From: Zobellia uliginosa
Lineage (GTDB): Bacteria > Bacteroidota > Bacteroidia > Flavobacteriales > Flavobacteriaceae
Direction: 5' to 3'
Assembly: GCF_900156625.1 (NCBI RefSeq)
Contig: NZ_FTOB01000004.1
Span: 620,001 to 684,000, forward strand
DNA: 64,000 bases
In this document: piece by piece, positions 34,638 to 43,502 of the stretch
Layout: each line of letters opens with the position of its first letter
Numbering within the stretch: position 1 is the stretch's first letter
Translations under genes and position numbers: made by a program
The notes under the pieces: generated by a model
Databases searched by the model: none
Seen by the model: only the letters and a program-made list of their open reading frames with translations
What the model was told of the DNA's origin: nothing

Positions 34638-36707
34638 ATGAAACAATTGGGATTCTTGGCAATGCTGCTATCTTCTTTTGGGCTATGGGCCCAAATACGC
34701 GTAGATGATACCACATATTCGGTGGAAGAATTGATTCGTGATATCTTGGTGGATAGTAATTGTGCGGAAACGTCGAATTATAGTTCACAAACCGGGTCTG
34801 CGGAAGGTTTGAACGGTATTGGTTATTTTCAGGCCAACGGTAGTGATTTTCCGTATGAGGAAGGTATTGTGCTCAGTACGGGTCGGGCCAAATTGGCCGA
34901 AGGCCCAAATGTCGATATTCATGATTCTGGTAGCGAAAAGTGGGCCGGTGATGACGATTTACGGGCCATTACTAGTTCTGATGCACTTTATAACGCCTCT
35001 TACATTCAATTTGATTTTGTTCCGTATGCGGACCGTATCACTTTCAATTTCCTGTTTGCTTCCGAAGAATACCAAGAGAACTTTCAATGTGTTTTTGGCG
35101 ACGTCTTTGCTTTTATCTTGACCGACTCCAAAGGGGTCTCCAAAAATTTGGCGGTTATTCCGAATAGTCAACTTCCTGTTAGGGTAACTACGATAAGGCC
35201 AGGGGTAAATGAGGAATGTTTGCCGCGTAATCTTGAATACTTTGACAAGATAAACGACGAAAATTCGGCTATATCGTTTCATGGTCAGACCAAAAGTTTT
35301 ACGGCTGAATCGAAAGTGGTGCCAGGCAATGCTTATAATATAAAACTGGTGATTGCCGATAACCGCGATTCGCAGGTAGATTCGGCGGTGTTTCTGGAGG
35401 CGGGAAGTTTTACTTTAGGGGCAGATCTAGGTGAAAATAGAACGGTAGAAGATGGTAATCCAATGTGTATTGGGGAGACCATCGCTTTGGATGCGACCAC
35501 TGAAGGAGTAGGTGAGTATAAGTGGTATAAAGATGAAGTCGAACGGGTCGAATGGGCAGGCTTGTCCAAGGTAGATGTTACCGAGAGTGGAAAGTATCGC
35601 GTAGATATAGGGTTTTCTGAATCATGTGTCGCTAATGGAGGCGTGACACTTGAGTTTATTTTGCCGCCCCAAATTATATCGCCCCCTGTTTCTTTGAATT
35701 TTTGTGATGTTGATGCCACTGGTAAGCAGGTCGTTGACCTTACCGTTAATTCTGAACTCATATTGGGAGGGCAAGACCCTAAAATTTATCAGCTTACCTA
35801 CTACTCGTCGGAAGAAGATGCGCGGGCTTTTAAAAATGCTATAGGGAATCCGACCGCGTATGAGTTGACCCATGCTTTCGAGACGGTTTTTGTTCGGATA
35901 TCGTCAGGAAATAGTTGTTACGAAATTGCGACGTTTGAATTGAAATTATTGGGAATTGATTTCCGGTCCGAGCTTCAAGAGGAATATGTCTTGTGTTTGG
36001 GGGCTGACGGGGAAACCCTTGAACCCTTGCCGGTTTTGGATACGGGGTTATCCGCATCGGTATACAGCTTTGCTTGGTATAAAGGGGAGTTGTCCCCTGA
36101 AAACAAGATTGCCGATGCTAGCGATGCTTCTTTTACGGCAAGCGAAGCGGGTACCTATATTGTGCAACTTCAAAATATGGAGTTGGGGTGTGAATTTTCT
36201 TTGGCTACCCAGGTGTTTGTTTCTTCTCGTGCCAGAGTGTTTGAAATTGATTTTGTTTCAGATCCGTTCACCGAGAATACCACAATCGATATTATAGCTG
36301 AAGGAGATGGGAATTATCGCTACAGTGTCGATGGCCTTGATTTTACCTCCGCTAATAGGTTCGAGGGCTTGTCGGCAGGAGGGCATACCGCATACCTAAC
36401 CGATGAGTACAACTGTAGCGTGCTTTCAAAGGAATTTATGGTTGTCGATTTTCCGAGATTCTTTACCCCTAATGGTGATGGGGTCAATGATACGTGGTCT
36501 ATTATAGATGTTCCCCAATTGGAAAACCCCGAGGTGACGATTTATAATCAATACGGTATGCTGATACGTCAATTGAAGGGGAATCTTGCTTGGGACGGTT
36601 CTTTCAACGGAGGTATTGCTCCTTCGAATGATTATTGGTTCAGGATAGCATATACCAAAGATGGGGAGCGAAAGGAGTTTAAGGGCCATTTCTCCCTAAA
36701 AAGATAA
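34638..36707 (+). CDS. Secreted T9SS type B protein with choice-of-anchor-L domain
   Basis: A 689-residue exported protein, taking the ATG at 34638 with signal peptide ending GLWAQ. Residues about 25-260 form a choice-of-anchor-L-type domain (GIGYFQANGSDFPYEEGIVLSTG, FDFVPYADRITFNFLFASEEYQE). A middle part has Ig/PKD-like strands (IALDATTEGVGEYKWYKDE, YSFAWYKGE). The end is a gliding-motility-type C-terminal domain (FPRFFTPNGDGVNDTWSI...VTIYNQYGMLIRQL...WDGSFNGG...HFSLKR), the type B signal for the type IX secretion system. The upstream 60 codons in frame overlap the Lrp gene and are not coding. The role is probably adhesion or surface binding. Confidence 0.9.
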   Translation: MKQLGFLAMLLSSFGLWAQIRVDDTTYSVEELIRDILVDSNCAETSNYSSQTGSAEGLNGIGYFQANGSDFPYEEGIVLSTGRAKLAEGPNVDIHDSGSEKWAGDDDLRAITSSDALYNASYIQFDFVPYADRITFNFLFASEEYQENFQCVFGDVFAFILTDSKGVSKNLAVIPNSQLPVRVTTIRPGVNEECLPRNLEYFDKINDENSAISFHGQTKSFTAESKVVPGNAYNIKLVIADNRDSQVDSAVFLEAGSFTLGADLGENRTVEDGNPMCIGETIALDATTEGVGEYKWYKDEVERVEWAGLSKVDVTESGKYRVDIGFSESCVANGGVTLEFILPPQIISPPVSLNFCDVDATGKQVVDLTVNSELILGGQDPKIYQLTYYSSEEDARAFKNAIGNPTAYELTHAFETVFVRISSGNSCYEIATFELKLLGIDFRSELQEEYVLCLGADGETLEPLPVLDTGLSASVYSFAWYKGELSPENKIADASDASFTASEAGTYIVQLQNMELGCEFSLATQVFVSSRARVFEIDFVSDPFTENTTIDIIAEGDGNYRYSVDGLDFTSANRFEGLSAGGHTAYLTDEYNCSVLSKEFMVVDFPRFFTPNGDGVNDTWSIIDVPQLENPEVTIYNQYGMLIRQLKGNLAWDGSFNGGIAPSNDYWFRIAYTKDGERKEFKGHFSLKR

Positions 36708-36743
36708 TCGCTGCCTTGAATATCGATGTTGTATCTGTAATTT

Positions 36744-36769
36744 TTTGTGTTTTTGAATAAAAACACAAA
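36744..36769. repeat. Perfect AT-rich palindrome upstream of the MscS gene
   Basis: TTTGTGTTTTT-GAAT-AAAAACACAAA has an 11-bp perfect stem. It lies 37 bases after the T9SS gene and 42 bases before the MscS gene. It may end the former transcript or be an operator; there is no T-run typical of a strong terminator. Confidence 0.5.
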
Positions 36770-36810
36770 CTTTCTGTAGGAGAACGCTCGCTAATTATTA
36801 ATTTTAATTT

Positions 36811-37635
36811 ATGGATTTGGATAAAATTAATGAGTACGCGCAAATCGCAATAGATAAGGCGGTTTTCTATATACCTCGAATTTTCTTGGCCGGAATTATT
36901 TTGTGGATCGGCTTTAAGGTGGCCGCGAAAGTGGTCGATCTTGTAAGAAAAGCGTTGGAACGAACGGGTTTCTCTGAAACCTTGCGCCCTTTTTTGTCAT
37001 CGATAGTGGGGGTACTTTTAAAGGGTACGGTGCTATTTATTATAGCTACGGTGCTCGGTGCCGACCTTACGGGACTTTTTGCGATACTGGCCGCGGCGGC
37101 ATTTGCCGTGGGTATGGCCTTACAGGGTAGCTTGGGGAATTTTGCTTCGGGCATCTTGATTTTGACATTAAAGCCGTTTAAGGTAAACGATTGGATCCAG
37201 GTTGAGGAGAAGTTCGGTAGGGTAGTGGAAATCGGTATTTTTAGTACCGATGTGCTGACGCCGGGCAATAAAATATTGATCATTCCCAATTCAATGATTA
37301 CCGACTCGGTGGTGACCAATTATTCGGAAAAGGGTATGATCAGGTTGGAGCTTGAAGTTACTATGCCTTATGAAGAAAGTTTTCCCAAGGTAAGGGAGGT
37401 GTTGGCAAGCTCGTTAAAGGAGGTTTCAAAAATTCTTCCCCAGCCCGAACCTGAAATCGGTATTTTGGATTTTGATTCGCACAACGTGCGATTAATTGTA
37501 AGGCCATACGTGTTGCCCGATGACTTTTGGGAGGTAACCTTTAATGCCAATAAAGCTATCAAGAAGGCTTTTAGCAGCAATGGTGTTAAAGTGGCTTACT
37601 CCGAAGGAGTGGAGATAGGTAAGATAGGCGAGTAG
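36811..37635 (+). CDS. Small-conductance mechanosensitive channel (MscS family)
   Basis: A 274-residue inner-membrane channel with three helices (about residues 18-105). The pore helix is Ala/Gly-rich (AILAAAAFAVGMALQGSLGNFASG). The beta domain follows (FKVNDWIQVEE...TPGNKILIIPNSMITDSVVTNYS) and then the C-terminal alpha/beta domain. The size is like E. coli MscS (286). It releases solutes on osmotic downshock. A second, more distant MscS homologue lies at 52964. Confidence 0.94.
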   Translation: MDLDKINEYAQIAIDKAVFYIPRIFLAGIILWIGFKVAAKVVDLVRKALERTGFSETLRPFLSSIVGVLLKGTVLFIIATVLGADLTGLFAILAAAAFAVGMALQGSLGNFASGILILTLKPFKVNDWIQVEEKFGRVVEIGIFSTDVLTPGNKILIIPNSMITDSVVTNYSEKGMIRLELEVTMPYEESFPKVREVLASSLKEVSKILPQPEPEIGILDFDSHNVRLIVRPYVLPDDFWEVTFNANKAIKKAFSSNGVKVAYSEGVEIGKIGE

Positions 37636-37714
37636 GTGTATTGTGGTATATGAAGCTTGGCATATCGGATGAATGCCGTTATTTTTTGGCTAGATTTTTG
37701 ATGATTCTATTTTT

Positions 37715-39127
37715 ATGAAGAGAATGCTACTGTTATTGGCTTTCGGGGCTGTTTTTACCTGTGTGGGCCAGAATATCAAATTGAAAAAAGGGGTGGTAAT
37801 TGATTCTATCGCGGTCAACGATACGATAGCGGAAACCTTTGCCCTCTATTTACCGAAGTCATTTGAACTTTCGAAACCTTGGCCGGTAATCTTCGTTTTC
37901 GATATGAACGGTAGGGGCAGACAGGCCTTGGCGATGTTCAGTGAGGCGGCCGAGGAACAAGGTTACGTTCTTGCCGCTTCCAATAATATTAGTGATACCT
38001 TGTCCATTTCTAAAAATATAGTGACAGCGAGTAGAATGTTCAGTACGGTGAACGCTATGTTGCCTATTCATAAAGACCGAGTCTATACGGGCGGTTTTGA
38101 TGTGGGAGGCCGTTTTTCCTCCTTGGTGCCCACCTTTGTCAAGGGGGTAGACGGGGTCGTTGCCTGTGGGGCTTCAATAGCCAATGTAGAAGTGCTTACG
38201 AGTAGAAATCCTTTTCATTTTATTGGAATTGTAGGCGATGAAGATTTTAGGTACCCGCAAATGTTGAAGGTTGAAAAGATTTTGAACCGCTTGAAGTTTC
38301 CCAATCAGTTGTTGGTTTTTGATGGAGGGCATGAGTGGCCTGACGGTAAGGAGCTTAGTGCGGCCCTTAAAATGTTGACCTTAGTGGCCATGGCAAAAGG
38401 TAATGTGGAAAAAGATCAGGCCTTTATTGATGAAAACTATGTCTCCGATTTTGTGAAGGTCAATAGGCTGTACACGGCCAATAGGCCCTTGTTGGCGGAT
38501 AATCTTTTAGAGGAAATGACCGAGCTGTACCAGCCTTACCTCGCTTTGGATTCTATAAAGGCAAGTAGGAAAATTTTGCGTAAAAGCCGATTGTTTAAAA
38601 ATCAGAATAGAACCCAGAATGCACTGCTTTTAAAAGAGGAGTTGATTAAGGAGGACTATAATTATTACTTGGAGGAAGATATTTTGACCTACAATTATAA
38701 CAATTTGGGGTGGTGGAAGTATCAAATGGAGGAATTGCAGAAATTTCAAGGAAGTTCAGGGGTGTTGCAGCAAAAAATGGGCAAGCGTTTGGAAGGCTAT
38801 GTCAAAGCCTTGGTTTCCGATAATGTAGATATATTAAGTGCGGAGCGTCCTGTTGATGGCGAAGCCCTAAATTTTTTATGGATGTTAAAGACCATCGTAG
38901 AGCCTGAAAATTATGAGAGCTACCTTAAGGTTATATCTTATGCGGCTAAAACCGATGACTATGGCACGGCGCTCTTTTATCTAGAGGAGTTGTTGAAGAA
39001 AGGTTATACCGACCGCAGCAAGCTCTATGCGCTTGAAAATACGGCTTTGCTCCGTATAACACCGGAGTTTAATGAACTGGTGGAAAAATACCTTAAAAGT
39101 GCACGCTATAACATAATTGAAGAGTAG
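37715..39127 (+). CDS. Exported alpha/beta-hydrolase-fold protein with Asp in place of the nucleophile Ser
   Basis: A 470-residue protein with signal peptide (FTCVGQ). Residues about 40-250 look like an esterase of the PHB-depolymerase/feruloyl esterase type: WPVIFVFDMNGRG, then VYTGGFDVGGRFSSLVPTF at the nucleophile elbow, IVGDEDFRYP and FDGGHEWPDGKEL. The elbow, normally G-x-S-x-G, reads G-F-D-V-G, with Asp at residue 129; the His and acid positions are kept. Residues about 255-470 are helical, TPR-like in feel. It may be a pseudo-esterase that binds rather than cleaves, or use Asp as nucleophile. It converges with the DJ-1 gene. Confidence 0.75.
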   Translation: MKRMLLLLAFGAVFTCVGQNIKLKKGVVIDSIAVNDTIAETFALYLPKSFELSKPWPVIFVFDMNGRGRQALAMFSEAAEEQGYVLAASNNISDTLSISKNIVTASRMFSTVNAMLPIHKDRVYTGGFDVGGRFSSLVPTFVKGVDGVVACGASIANVEVLTSRNPFHFIGIVGDEDFRYPQMLKVEKILNRLKFPNQLLVFDGGHEWPDGKELSAALKMLTLVAMAKGNVEKDQAFIDENYVSDFVKVNRLYTANRPLLADNLLEEMTELYQPYLALDSIKASRKILRKSRLFKNQNRTQNALLLKEELIKEDYNYYLEEDILTYNYNNLGWWKYQMEELQKFQGSSGVLQQKMGKRLEGYVKALVSDNVDILSAERPVDGEALNFLWMLKTIVEPENYESYLKVISYAAKTDDYGTALFYLEELLKKGYTDRSKLYALENTALLRITPEFNELVEKYLKSARYNIIEE

Positions 39128-39132
39128 TAGGG

Positions 39133-39870
39133 TCAGTCTATTATGAGGTGTGGGGTTTTCTCAAGATTCCAATCTATTACTAAACCTTTTGCCAAGGCGT
39201 CGGCAACTTCTTTTCCGTATAGGTGCTGGCACAAATAGAGAGCGGCTTCAAAACTTTTGGCGCCTCCTGCAGAAGTGATGTATTTTCCATCGTGAACGAA
39301 GAGGACGCTATCGGCGACCTTTAAATGAGGAAACATTTCTTTGTAAGCTTCAATGTCACTGGGAAAGGTGGTTGAGGTTTTTCCTTTGAGCACACCGGCT
39401 TTGGCTAAAACAAAAGCGCCATCGCAATGGCTGGTCATAAACAAAGCAGAGCTATCTATTTTTTGTACAAAATTCAACATTACGGTGTCTCTTAGGTCCG
39501 TATCCAAATGGCGTTCTGCGCTTGGTACTACCAGAATGTCTATTGGGGGTAATTCGTCTTTGGTGTAGTCAAAATCGGGTAGTAGGCGTATACCTTCAAA
39601 AGTGGTAACGGGTTCTAAGGTGTTGGCTATGGTAAAGGTATTCATGGCCTTGATGTTTTTTCTGAATTTGGTATGCTGGAAAATATCGAATGGAGCGGTT
39701 AACTCCGTGTTGAAGGTACCGTTCATAATTAAAAAAGCCACGTTGTAGCGATTCTGCGATATTTTGGGTGGTATTCGTTCTGTATCCGTTGTTTTGCGGT
39801 CTTTTTCTTTGGTGGGGTGGCAGGAAAAAAAGAATCCGATGACGAGTAGTACGGGGTAGATTTTGTTCAT
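39133..39870 (-). CDS. DJ-1/PfpI (GATase1-like) lipoprotein
   Basis: A 245-residue protein with a lipoprotein signal (FFFSC, Cys about residue 17). A GATase1-like domain of the DJ-1/PfpI/GlxA type spans residues about 40-240: YNVAFLIMNGTFNTELTAPFDIF, IDILVVPSAE, the nucleophile elbow MTSHCDGAFVLAKAG (Cys), TTFPSDIEAY and YITSAGGAKSFEAALYL. GlxA regulators carry an AraC HTH after this domain; here there is none and the protein is exported. An extracytoplasmic glyoxalase, chaperone or ligand-binding role is possible. Confidence 0.85.
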   Translation of the reverse strand: MNKIYPVLLVIGFFFSCHPTKEKDRKTTDTERIPPKISQNRYNVAFLIMNGTFNTELTAPFDIFQHTKFRKNIKAMNTFTIANTLEPVTTFEGIRLLPDFDYTKDELPPIDILVVPSAERHLDTDLRDTVMLNFVQKIDSSALFMTSHCDGAFVLAKAGVLKGKTSTTFPSDIEAYKEMFPHLKVADSVLFVHDGKYITSAGGAKSFEAALYLCQHLYGKEVADALAKGLVIDWNLEKTPHLIID

Positions 39871-39931
39871 ATTGGCATATTTAAAGTCGCAATGTACAAT
39901 CCATTCGTATAAGGGGAATGACTTAATATTG

Positions 39932-39939
39932 TATTTTTG
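39932..39939 (+). promoter_or_regulatory. -7 promoter element of the DUF1684 gene
   Basis: TATTTTTG, an exact TAnnTTTG match, ends 17 bases before the ATG at 39957. Confidence 0.45.
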
Positions 39940-39956
39940 GATTTAAAAATGATTAT

Positions 39957-40607
39957 ATGCGAATTCTAGTTTTGATCCTTTTCTTTGGAGTTTTTGGGTG
40001 TAAGGCCGATAAAAAGTATCACGATACATTGGAAGAAAGCGAAGTATTGGTAGAGGTCGATGCGCTACGGGCTATTTTAGACTATCAGAAAGAAATGAAC
40101 GAAGAATTTAAAAAACCTGAAACGTCGCCCTTGCCCGACCGTTATCGAAAGGATTTTGAAGCTTTGGATTTCTTTGCTCCCGATACCAATTATATTGTAA
40201 CGGCCAAGTTTGTTCGTACTCCCGAAGCGTTGCCCTTTATGATGCCCAGTACTACAGGTGATGCCTCGGAGGAAACTGTTTATGGTATCGCCCATTTTAC
40301 CTTAAATGGAAAGAATCGGCAGTTGGAGGTGTATCAAAATAAGAAATTGATGCAGCAAGAGAAGTATAAGGATTATTTGTTTTTGCCGTTTACCGATAAT
40401 ACCAACGGAAAGGAAACTTATACGGGTGGGCGGTATATCGATTTGAACATACCTGATGGTGATACTATAATTATTGATTTCAATAAAGCCTATAATCCGT
40501 ATTGTGCTTATAATAAGAAGTATTCTTGTCCTGTTGTGCCTAGTGTAAATAATTTGGATACAGAGATACTAGCTGGTGTAAAAGCTTTTGAGCCTTCCAA
40601 AAAATAA
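39957..40607 (+). CDS. DUF1684 lipoprotein
   Basis: A 216-residue lipoprotein (signal ending FGVFGC, Cys about residue 15). It contains the DUF1684 features: a helix with YQKEMNEEFKKPETSPLP, FFAPDTNYIVTAKF, YGIAHFTLNGKNRQLEVYQN, LFLPFTDNTNGKETYTGGRYIDL and the C-terminal FNKAYNPYCAYNKKYSCPVVP. The conserved N-P-x-C-A-Y motif suggests a binding or catalytic site. The role of the family is unknown. The gene converges with the porin gene and shares a terminator with it. Confidence 0.9.
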   Translation: MRILVLILFFGVFGCKADKKYHDTLEESEVLVEVDALRAILDYQKEMNEEFKKPETSPLPDRYRKDFEALDFFAPDTNYIVTAKFVRTPEALPFMMPSTTGDASEETVYGIAHFTLNGKNRQLEVYQNKKLMQQEKYKDYLFLPFTDNTNGKETYTGGRYIDLNIPDGDTIIIDFNKAYNPYCAYNKKYSCPVVPSVNNLDTEILAGVKAFEPSKK

Positions 40608-40640
40608 AGACCCCAACGTTAAACGTCAGGGCCTTTACTT
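40605..40640 (+). terminator. Probable bidirectional terminator (DUF1684 / porin)
   Basis: An imperfect hairpin in which AAAG-A-CCC pairs with GGG-C-CTTT, with an inner ACGTT/AACGT stem. An A-run precedes it and T's follow it. Confidence 0.55.
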
Positions 40641-40684
40641 GAATTAGCTTTAAATTATAAACACTTAACCATTATAATTCTTTT

Positions 40685-41749
40685 TTAGAAAGAGTAGACC
40701 GCAGCCAACACGAAAGAAGAAAGACCTCCAATTGGGTTTCCATCATTGTCAATGAATACTTCTTCTGAAGCACTGTCTAATCTTAATTCTGGCTTGATGA
40801 TCAAGTCACCAATAGTTGCGCTACCGGTAAGGGTTACAGCAAATACACTTGCATCGCCATCAGCATCTGATCCACCAACTGCTCCAAAGAAATCGGTTTC
40901 AGCAAAATATTCACCTCTTAATCCTATAGAGAAAGTATCGGAAGTTGCTAACTGTGGGTAAACTGCCAAACCTGCAAAGCTACCAACACCGTCATCTTCG
41001 TCACCATCAAAATAAGCAGCGTTCAGTCCTAGGAAGAAAGTATCGGAAAGATCAAAACCACCTGTGAAATCTACTTCGTAAGAACCGTTATCAATTAAAA
41101 GGTTCAAATATTGACCGCTGTAGCCTAATTGAGCTCCCCAAGCGTATTGTCCTGTTGGGTTGAACTCTGTGAGGTCAGTTGGGTTCATTACCGCTAACAT
41201 TAAGCTGAAATCATCAGATAAAGCAAAATCTGCTTTAAGACCGGTATGTGAAAACGGACCGTAAGAGAACAAGTAAGATGTGCTGTAGTTAAAGTTGGCA
41301 ACCGGAGAGATAACCTCGTAACCTAAGAAGGTGTTAAAGTTACCAAAGGTTAATGTTACGGCATCACTTACATTCCAGTAAGCATACAATTGGTTAACAA
41401 TGTTTCCTGTAGAAGAATACATAGGAGATTCAAAAATAGCGTCCGTTCCTCTTGGACCGAAAACTAAATCGGCAACAAAACCTACTTTTTCACCTTCATA
41501 AGCACCAATAACATTGGCCATACCTAAGGCGAATCCTGGTAGGTTAGCGAATGAGCTTCCTGGAGCTGGAGCATCTTCTCCGTTAGGTGCATTTAAATTT
41601 GCTCTATAATACGCATCAACAGAACCACTGAAAGAAAATTTTGGCTTTGATTCTTCTTCCTCTTGTGCAACAACCGCTGTTGCAGAGAAAAGTAGTATGG
41701 CTAGGAAAAATAGATTTTTTACGTATTTTGTATTTGTAATCGCTTTCAT
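40685..41749 (-). CDS. OmpL-like beta-barrel porin of the ammonium locus
   Basis: A 354-residue outer-membrane protein with signal peptide (ATAVVAQ) and an acidic linker EEEES. A barrel of some 16-18 strands follows, ending in FVLAAVYSF with terminal Phe. Strand and loop patterns such as FSFSGSVDAYYRANLN, NQLYAYWNVSDAVTLTFGNF and IKPELRLDS match the putative beta-barrel porin-2 (OmpL-like) family. It lies after amtB on the same strand, so it likely lets ammonium or other small N compounds reach AmtB, an inference from position. A hairpin between the two genes could lower its expression. Confidence 0.83.
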   Translation of the reverse strand: MKAITNTKYVKNLFFLAILLFSATAVVAQEEEESKPKFSFSGSVDAYYRANLNAPNGEDAPAPGSSFANLPGFALGMANVIGAYEGEKVGFVADLVFGPRGTDAIFESPMYSSTGNIVNQLYAYWNVSDAVTLTFGNFNTFLGYEVISPVANFNYSTSYLFSYGPFSHTGLKADFALSDDFSLMLAVMNPTDLTEFNPTGQYAWGAQLGYSGQYLNLLIDNGSYEVDFTGGFDLSDTFFLGLNAAYFDGDEDDGVGSFAGLAVYPQLATSDTFSIGLRGEYFAETDFFGAVGGSDADGDASVFAVTLTGSATIGDLIIKPELRLDSASEEVFIDNDGNPIGGLSSFVLAAVYSF

Positions 41750-41818
41750 CTGAATTTTGTTTAGTTATCCCTGTGTGGAATGATTATTTTAATCTGTAAA
41801 GATTTTGAAAGGGTTATA

Positions 41819-41848
41819 TAACGGAGCGTTTGGCAGAACGCTCCGTTT
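41819..41848 (-). terminator. Hairpin between amtB and the porin gene
   Basis: The stem AACGGAGCGTT/AACGCTCCGTT (41820-41846) has a loop of about 6 bases. T-rich sequence is only moderate on the minus-strand 3' side, so partial termination or mRNA protection is as likely as full termination. Confidence 0.7.
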
Positions 41849-41861
41849 CTAATTAATAAGG

Positions 41862-43094
41862 TTAGTCGTTTATGAAATCTGGGTAAGCATCCATACCGTG
41901 CTCGTGAATGTCAAGACCTTCAATCTCTTCTTCTTTGCTCACTCTAAGTCCCATTACCGCTTTTAGGGTTCCAAGAATAGCGAACGTGCAAATTACACAG
42001 AAGACACCTATGATCAATACGCCGTATAGTTGTGTCATGAACTGTTCTCCGCCAGCTTTGGCACCGAAGATGCCTACTGCCAATGTTCCCCAGATACCAC
42101 ATACCAAGTGAACGGCAACGGCACCAACAGGATCATCTAATTTTAATTTGTCAATCAAGGCAACGGCAAGAACAATCAGTAGACCGGCCAAAAACCCGAT
42201 GGCTACGGCTTCGTTGGGAGACATAAGGTCGGCCCCTGCAGTGATGCCTACAAGACCACCAAGAATACCGTTAAGGAACATGGTCAAATCGAGGTTCTTG
42301 TATAATATGGTAGATAAAATCATGGCTCCGAAGCCACCGGCTGCTGCGGCTAAACTTGTGGTAACCAATACTAGGGAAGTCAATTCGGGGTCGGCAGATA
42401 ATACAGAGCCACCGTTGAAGCCAAACCATCCTAACCAAAGGATAAGTACACCTGCCGTAGCTAAAGGTATGTTGTGACCTGGTATGGCCTTAGGCTTGCC
42501 GTTATCGTCAAATTTGCCGATACGTGATCCCAATAAGAATATAGCGACCAATGCGGCCCATCCGCCTACAGAGTGAACCAAGGTAGAACCTGCGAAATCA
42601 TAGAAACCCCATGAATCCAAGAAACCGCCGCCCCATTTCCAGGCACCTACTATAGGATATACAAGTCCTACGTAGATAACAGTGAAAATCATAAAGGCAC
42701 CAATTTTAATACGTTCTGCAACGGCACCTGATACTATGGTTGCTGCCGTAGCTGCGAACATACCTTGAAATAAGAAGTCTGTCCACCACGTGTAGCCACC
42801 ATCGGCATATTCAGGGGTCATTCCGCCTTCTGGAGCGGCAATGCCGAATCCGGCGAATCCGAATATACCTGAAGATCCTTCTTCAAAACCGGGGTACATC
42901 ATATTAAAGCCCCACGCGTAGTAAAGTAAAAGTCCACCTGTAATAATAAAGATGTTCTTGAATAATATGTTTATTGTATTTTTTTGTCTGGTAAGGCCGA
43001 TTTCTAAAAAAGAGAATCCGGTGTGCATGAAGAATACCAAGGCGGTAGCCACCATCATCCAAACGTTGTTTGCTGTAAATAATCCTGCGTCCAT
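41862..43094 (-). CDS. amtB: Ammonium transporter AmtB
   Basis: A 410-residue trimeric inner-membrane channel with 11 helices. Both pore histidines are present (STLVHSVGGWAAL and AVAVHLVCGIWG), as are GFSFLEIGLTRQKN and the vestibule Phe/Trp-rich segments. The C-terminal tail that contacts PII is MGLRVSKEEEIEGLDIHEHGMDAYPD. The gene follows glnK by 26 bases, so it is controlled with it from the 43483-43581 region. Confidence 0.97.
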   Translation of the reverse strand: MDAGLFTANNVWMMVATALVFFMHTGFSFLEIGLTRQKNTINILFKNIFIITGGLLLYYAWGFNMMYPGFEEGSSGIFGFAGFGIAAPEGGMTPEYADGGYTWWTDFLFQGMFAATAATIVSGAVAERIKIGAFMIFTVIYVGLVYPIVGAWKWGGGFLDSWGFYDFAGSTLVHSVGGWAALVAIFLLGSRIGKFDDNGKPKAIPGHNIPLATAGVLILWLGWFGFNGGSVLSADPELTSLVLVTTSLAAAAGGFGAMILSTILYKNLDLTMFLNGILGGLVGITAGADLMSPNEAVAIGFLAGLLIVLAVALIDKLKLDDPVGAVAVHLVCGIWGTLAVGIFGAKAGGEQFMTQLYGVLIIGVFCVICTFAILGTLKAVMGLRVSKEEEIEGLDIHEHGMDAYPDFIND

Positions 43095-43120
43095 TTCTTA
43101 AAAGTTTAGTTATTGGTTTT

Positions 43121-43459
43121 TTAGTTGATTCCGGCTTGCCCGCTTTCTTTGGTCCTTATTCTATATGCTTCAATGATTTCTGAAACAAAGATTTTTCCGT
43201 CACCGACATTGCCGGTGTAGGCCGCTTCAAGAATGGTGTCGACAGTACGCTGTAAAAACTCATCCGATACTACTATAGAAAGATACCTTCGTTGAATGTC
43301 GCTCGTACTATAAGAGATTCCCCTATATACGTGACCTTGCTTTTCGTTTCCGACTCCGGTTACATCCCAGTAACTGAAGAAGTTGACCTCTATTTGATGC
43401 AACGCCTTCTTGACGTCGTCAAACTTCGATTTTCTAATGATTGCCTCGATTTGTTTCAT
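43121..43459 (-). CDS. glnK: PII nitrogen-regulatory protein
   Basis: A 112-residue trimeric signal protein that senses 2-oxoglutarate and ATP/ADP and blocks AmtB. It starts KQIEAIIRKSKFDDVKKAL. The T-loop (GHVYRGISYSTSD) keeps the Tyr at the position that is uridylylated in E. coli, with the same spacing to the preceding Tyr-Arg-Gly. The B-loop region VGDGKIFVSEIIEAYRIRT is standard. Whether the Tyr is modified here is not known. It is first in the glnK-amtB(-porin) run. Confidence 0.95.
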   Translation of the reverse strand: MKQIEAIIRKSKFDDVKKALHQIEVNFFSYWDVTGVGNEKQGHVYRGISYSTSDIQRRYLSIVVSDEFLQRTVDTILEAAYTGNVGDGKIFVSEIIEAYRIRTKESGQAGIN

Positions 43460-43482
43460 AATAATTGTATTAATTAGAGAGA

Positions 43483-43490
43483 CAAATGTA
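43483..43490 (-). promoter_or_regulatory. -7 promoter element of glnK-amtB
   Basis: TACATTTG on the minus strand, an exact TAnnTTTG match about 24 bases before the glnK ATG. The -33 position has no TTG; the G/C-rich element at 43503-43527 sits there instead, which is usual for promoters that need an activator. Confidence 0.55.
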
Positions 43491-43502
43491 TGTTAAAAGA
43501 AT

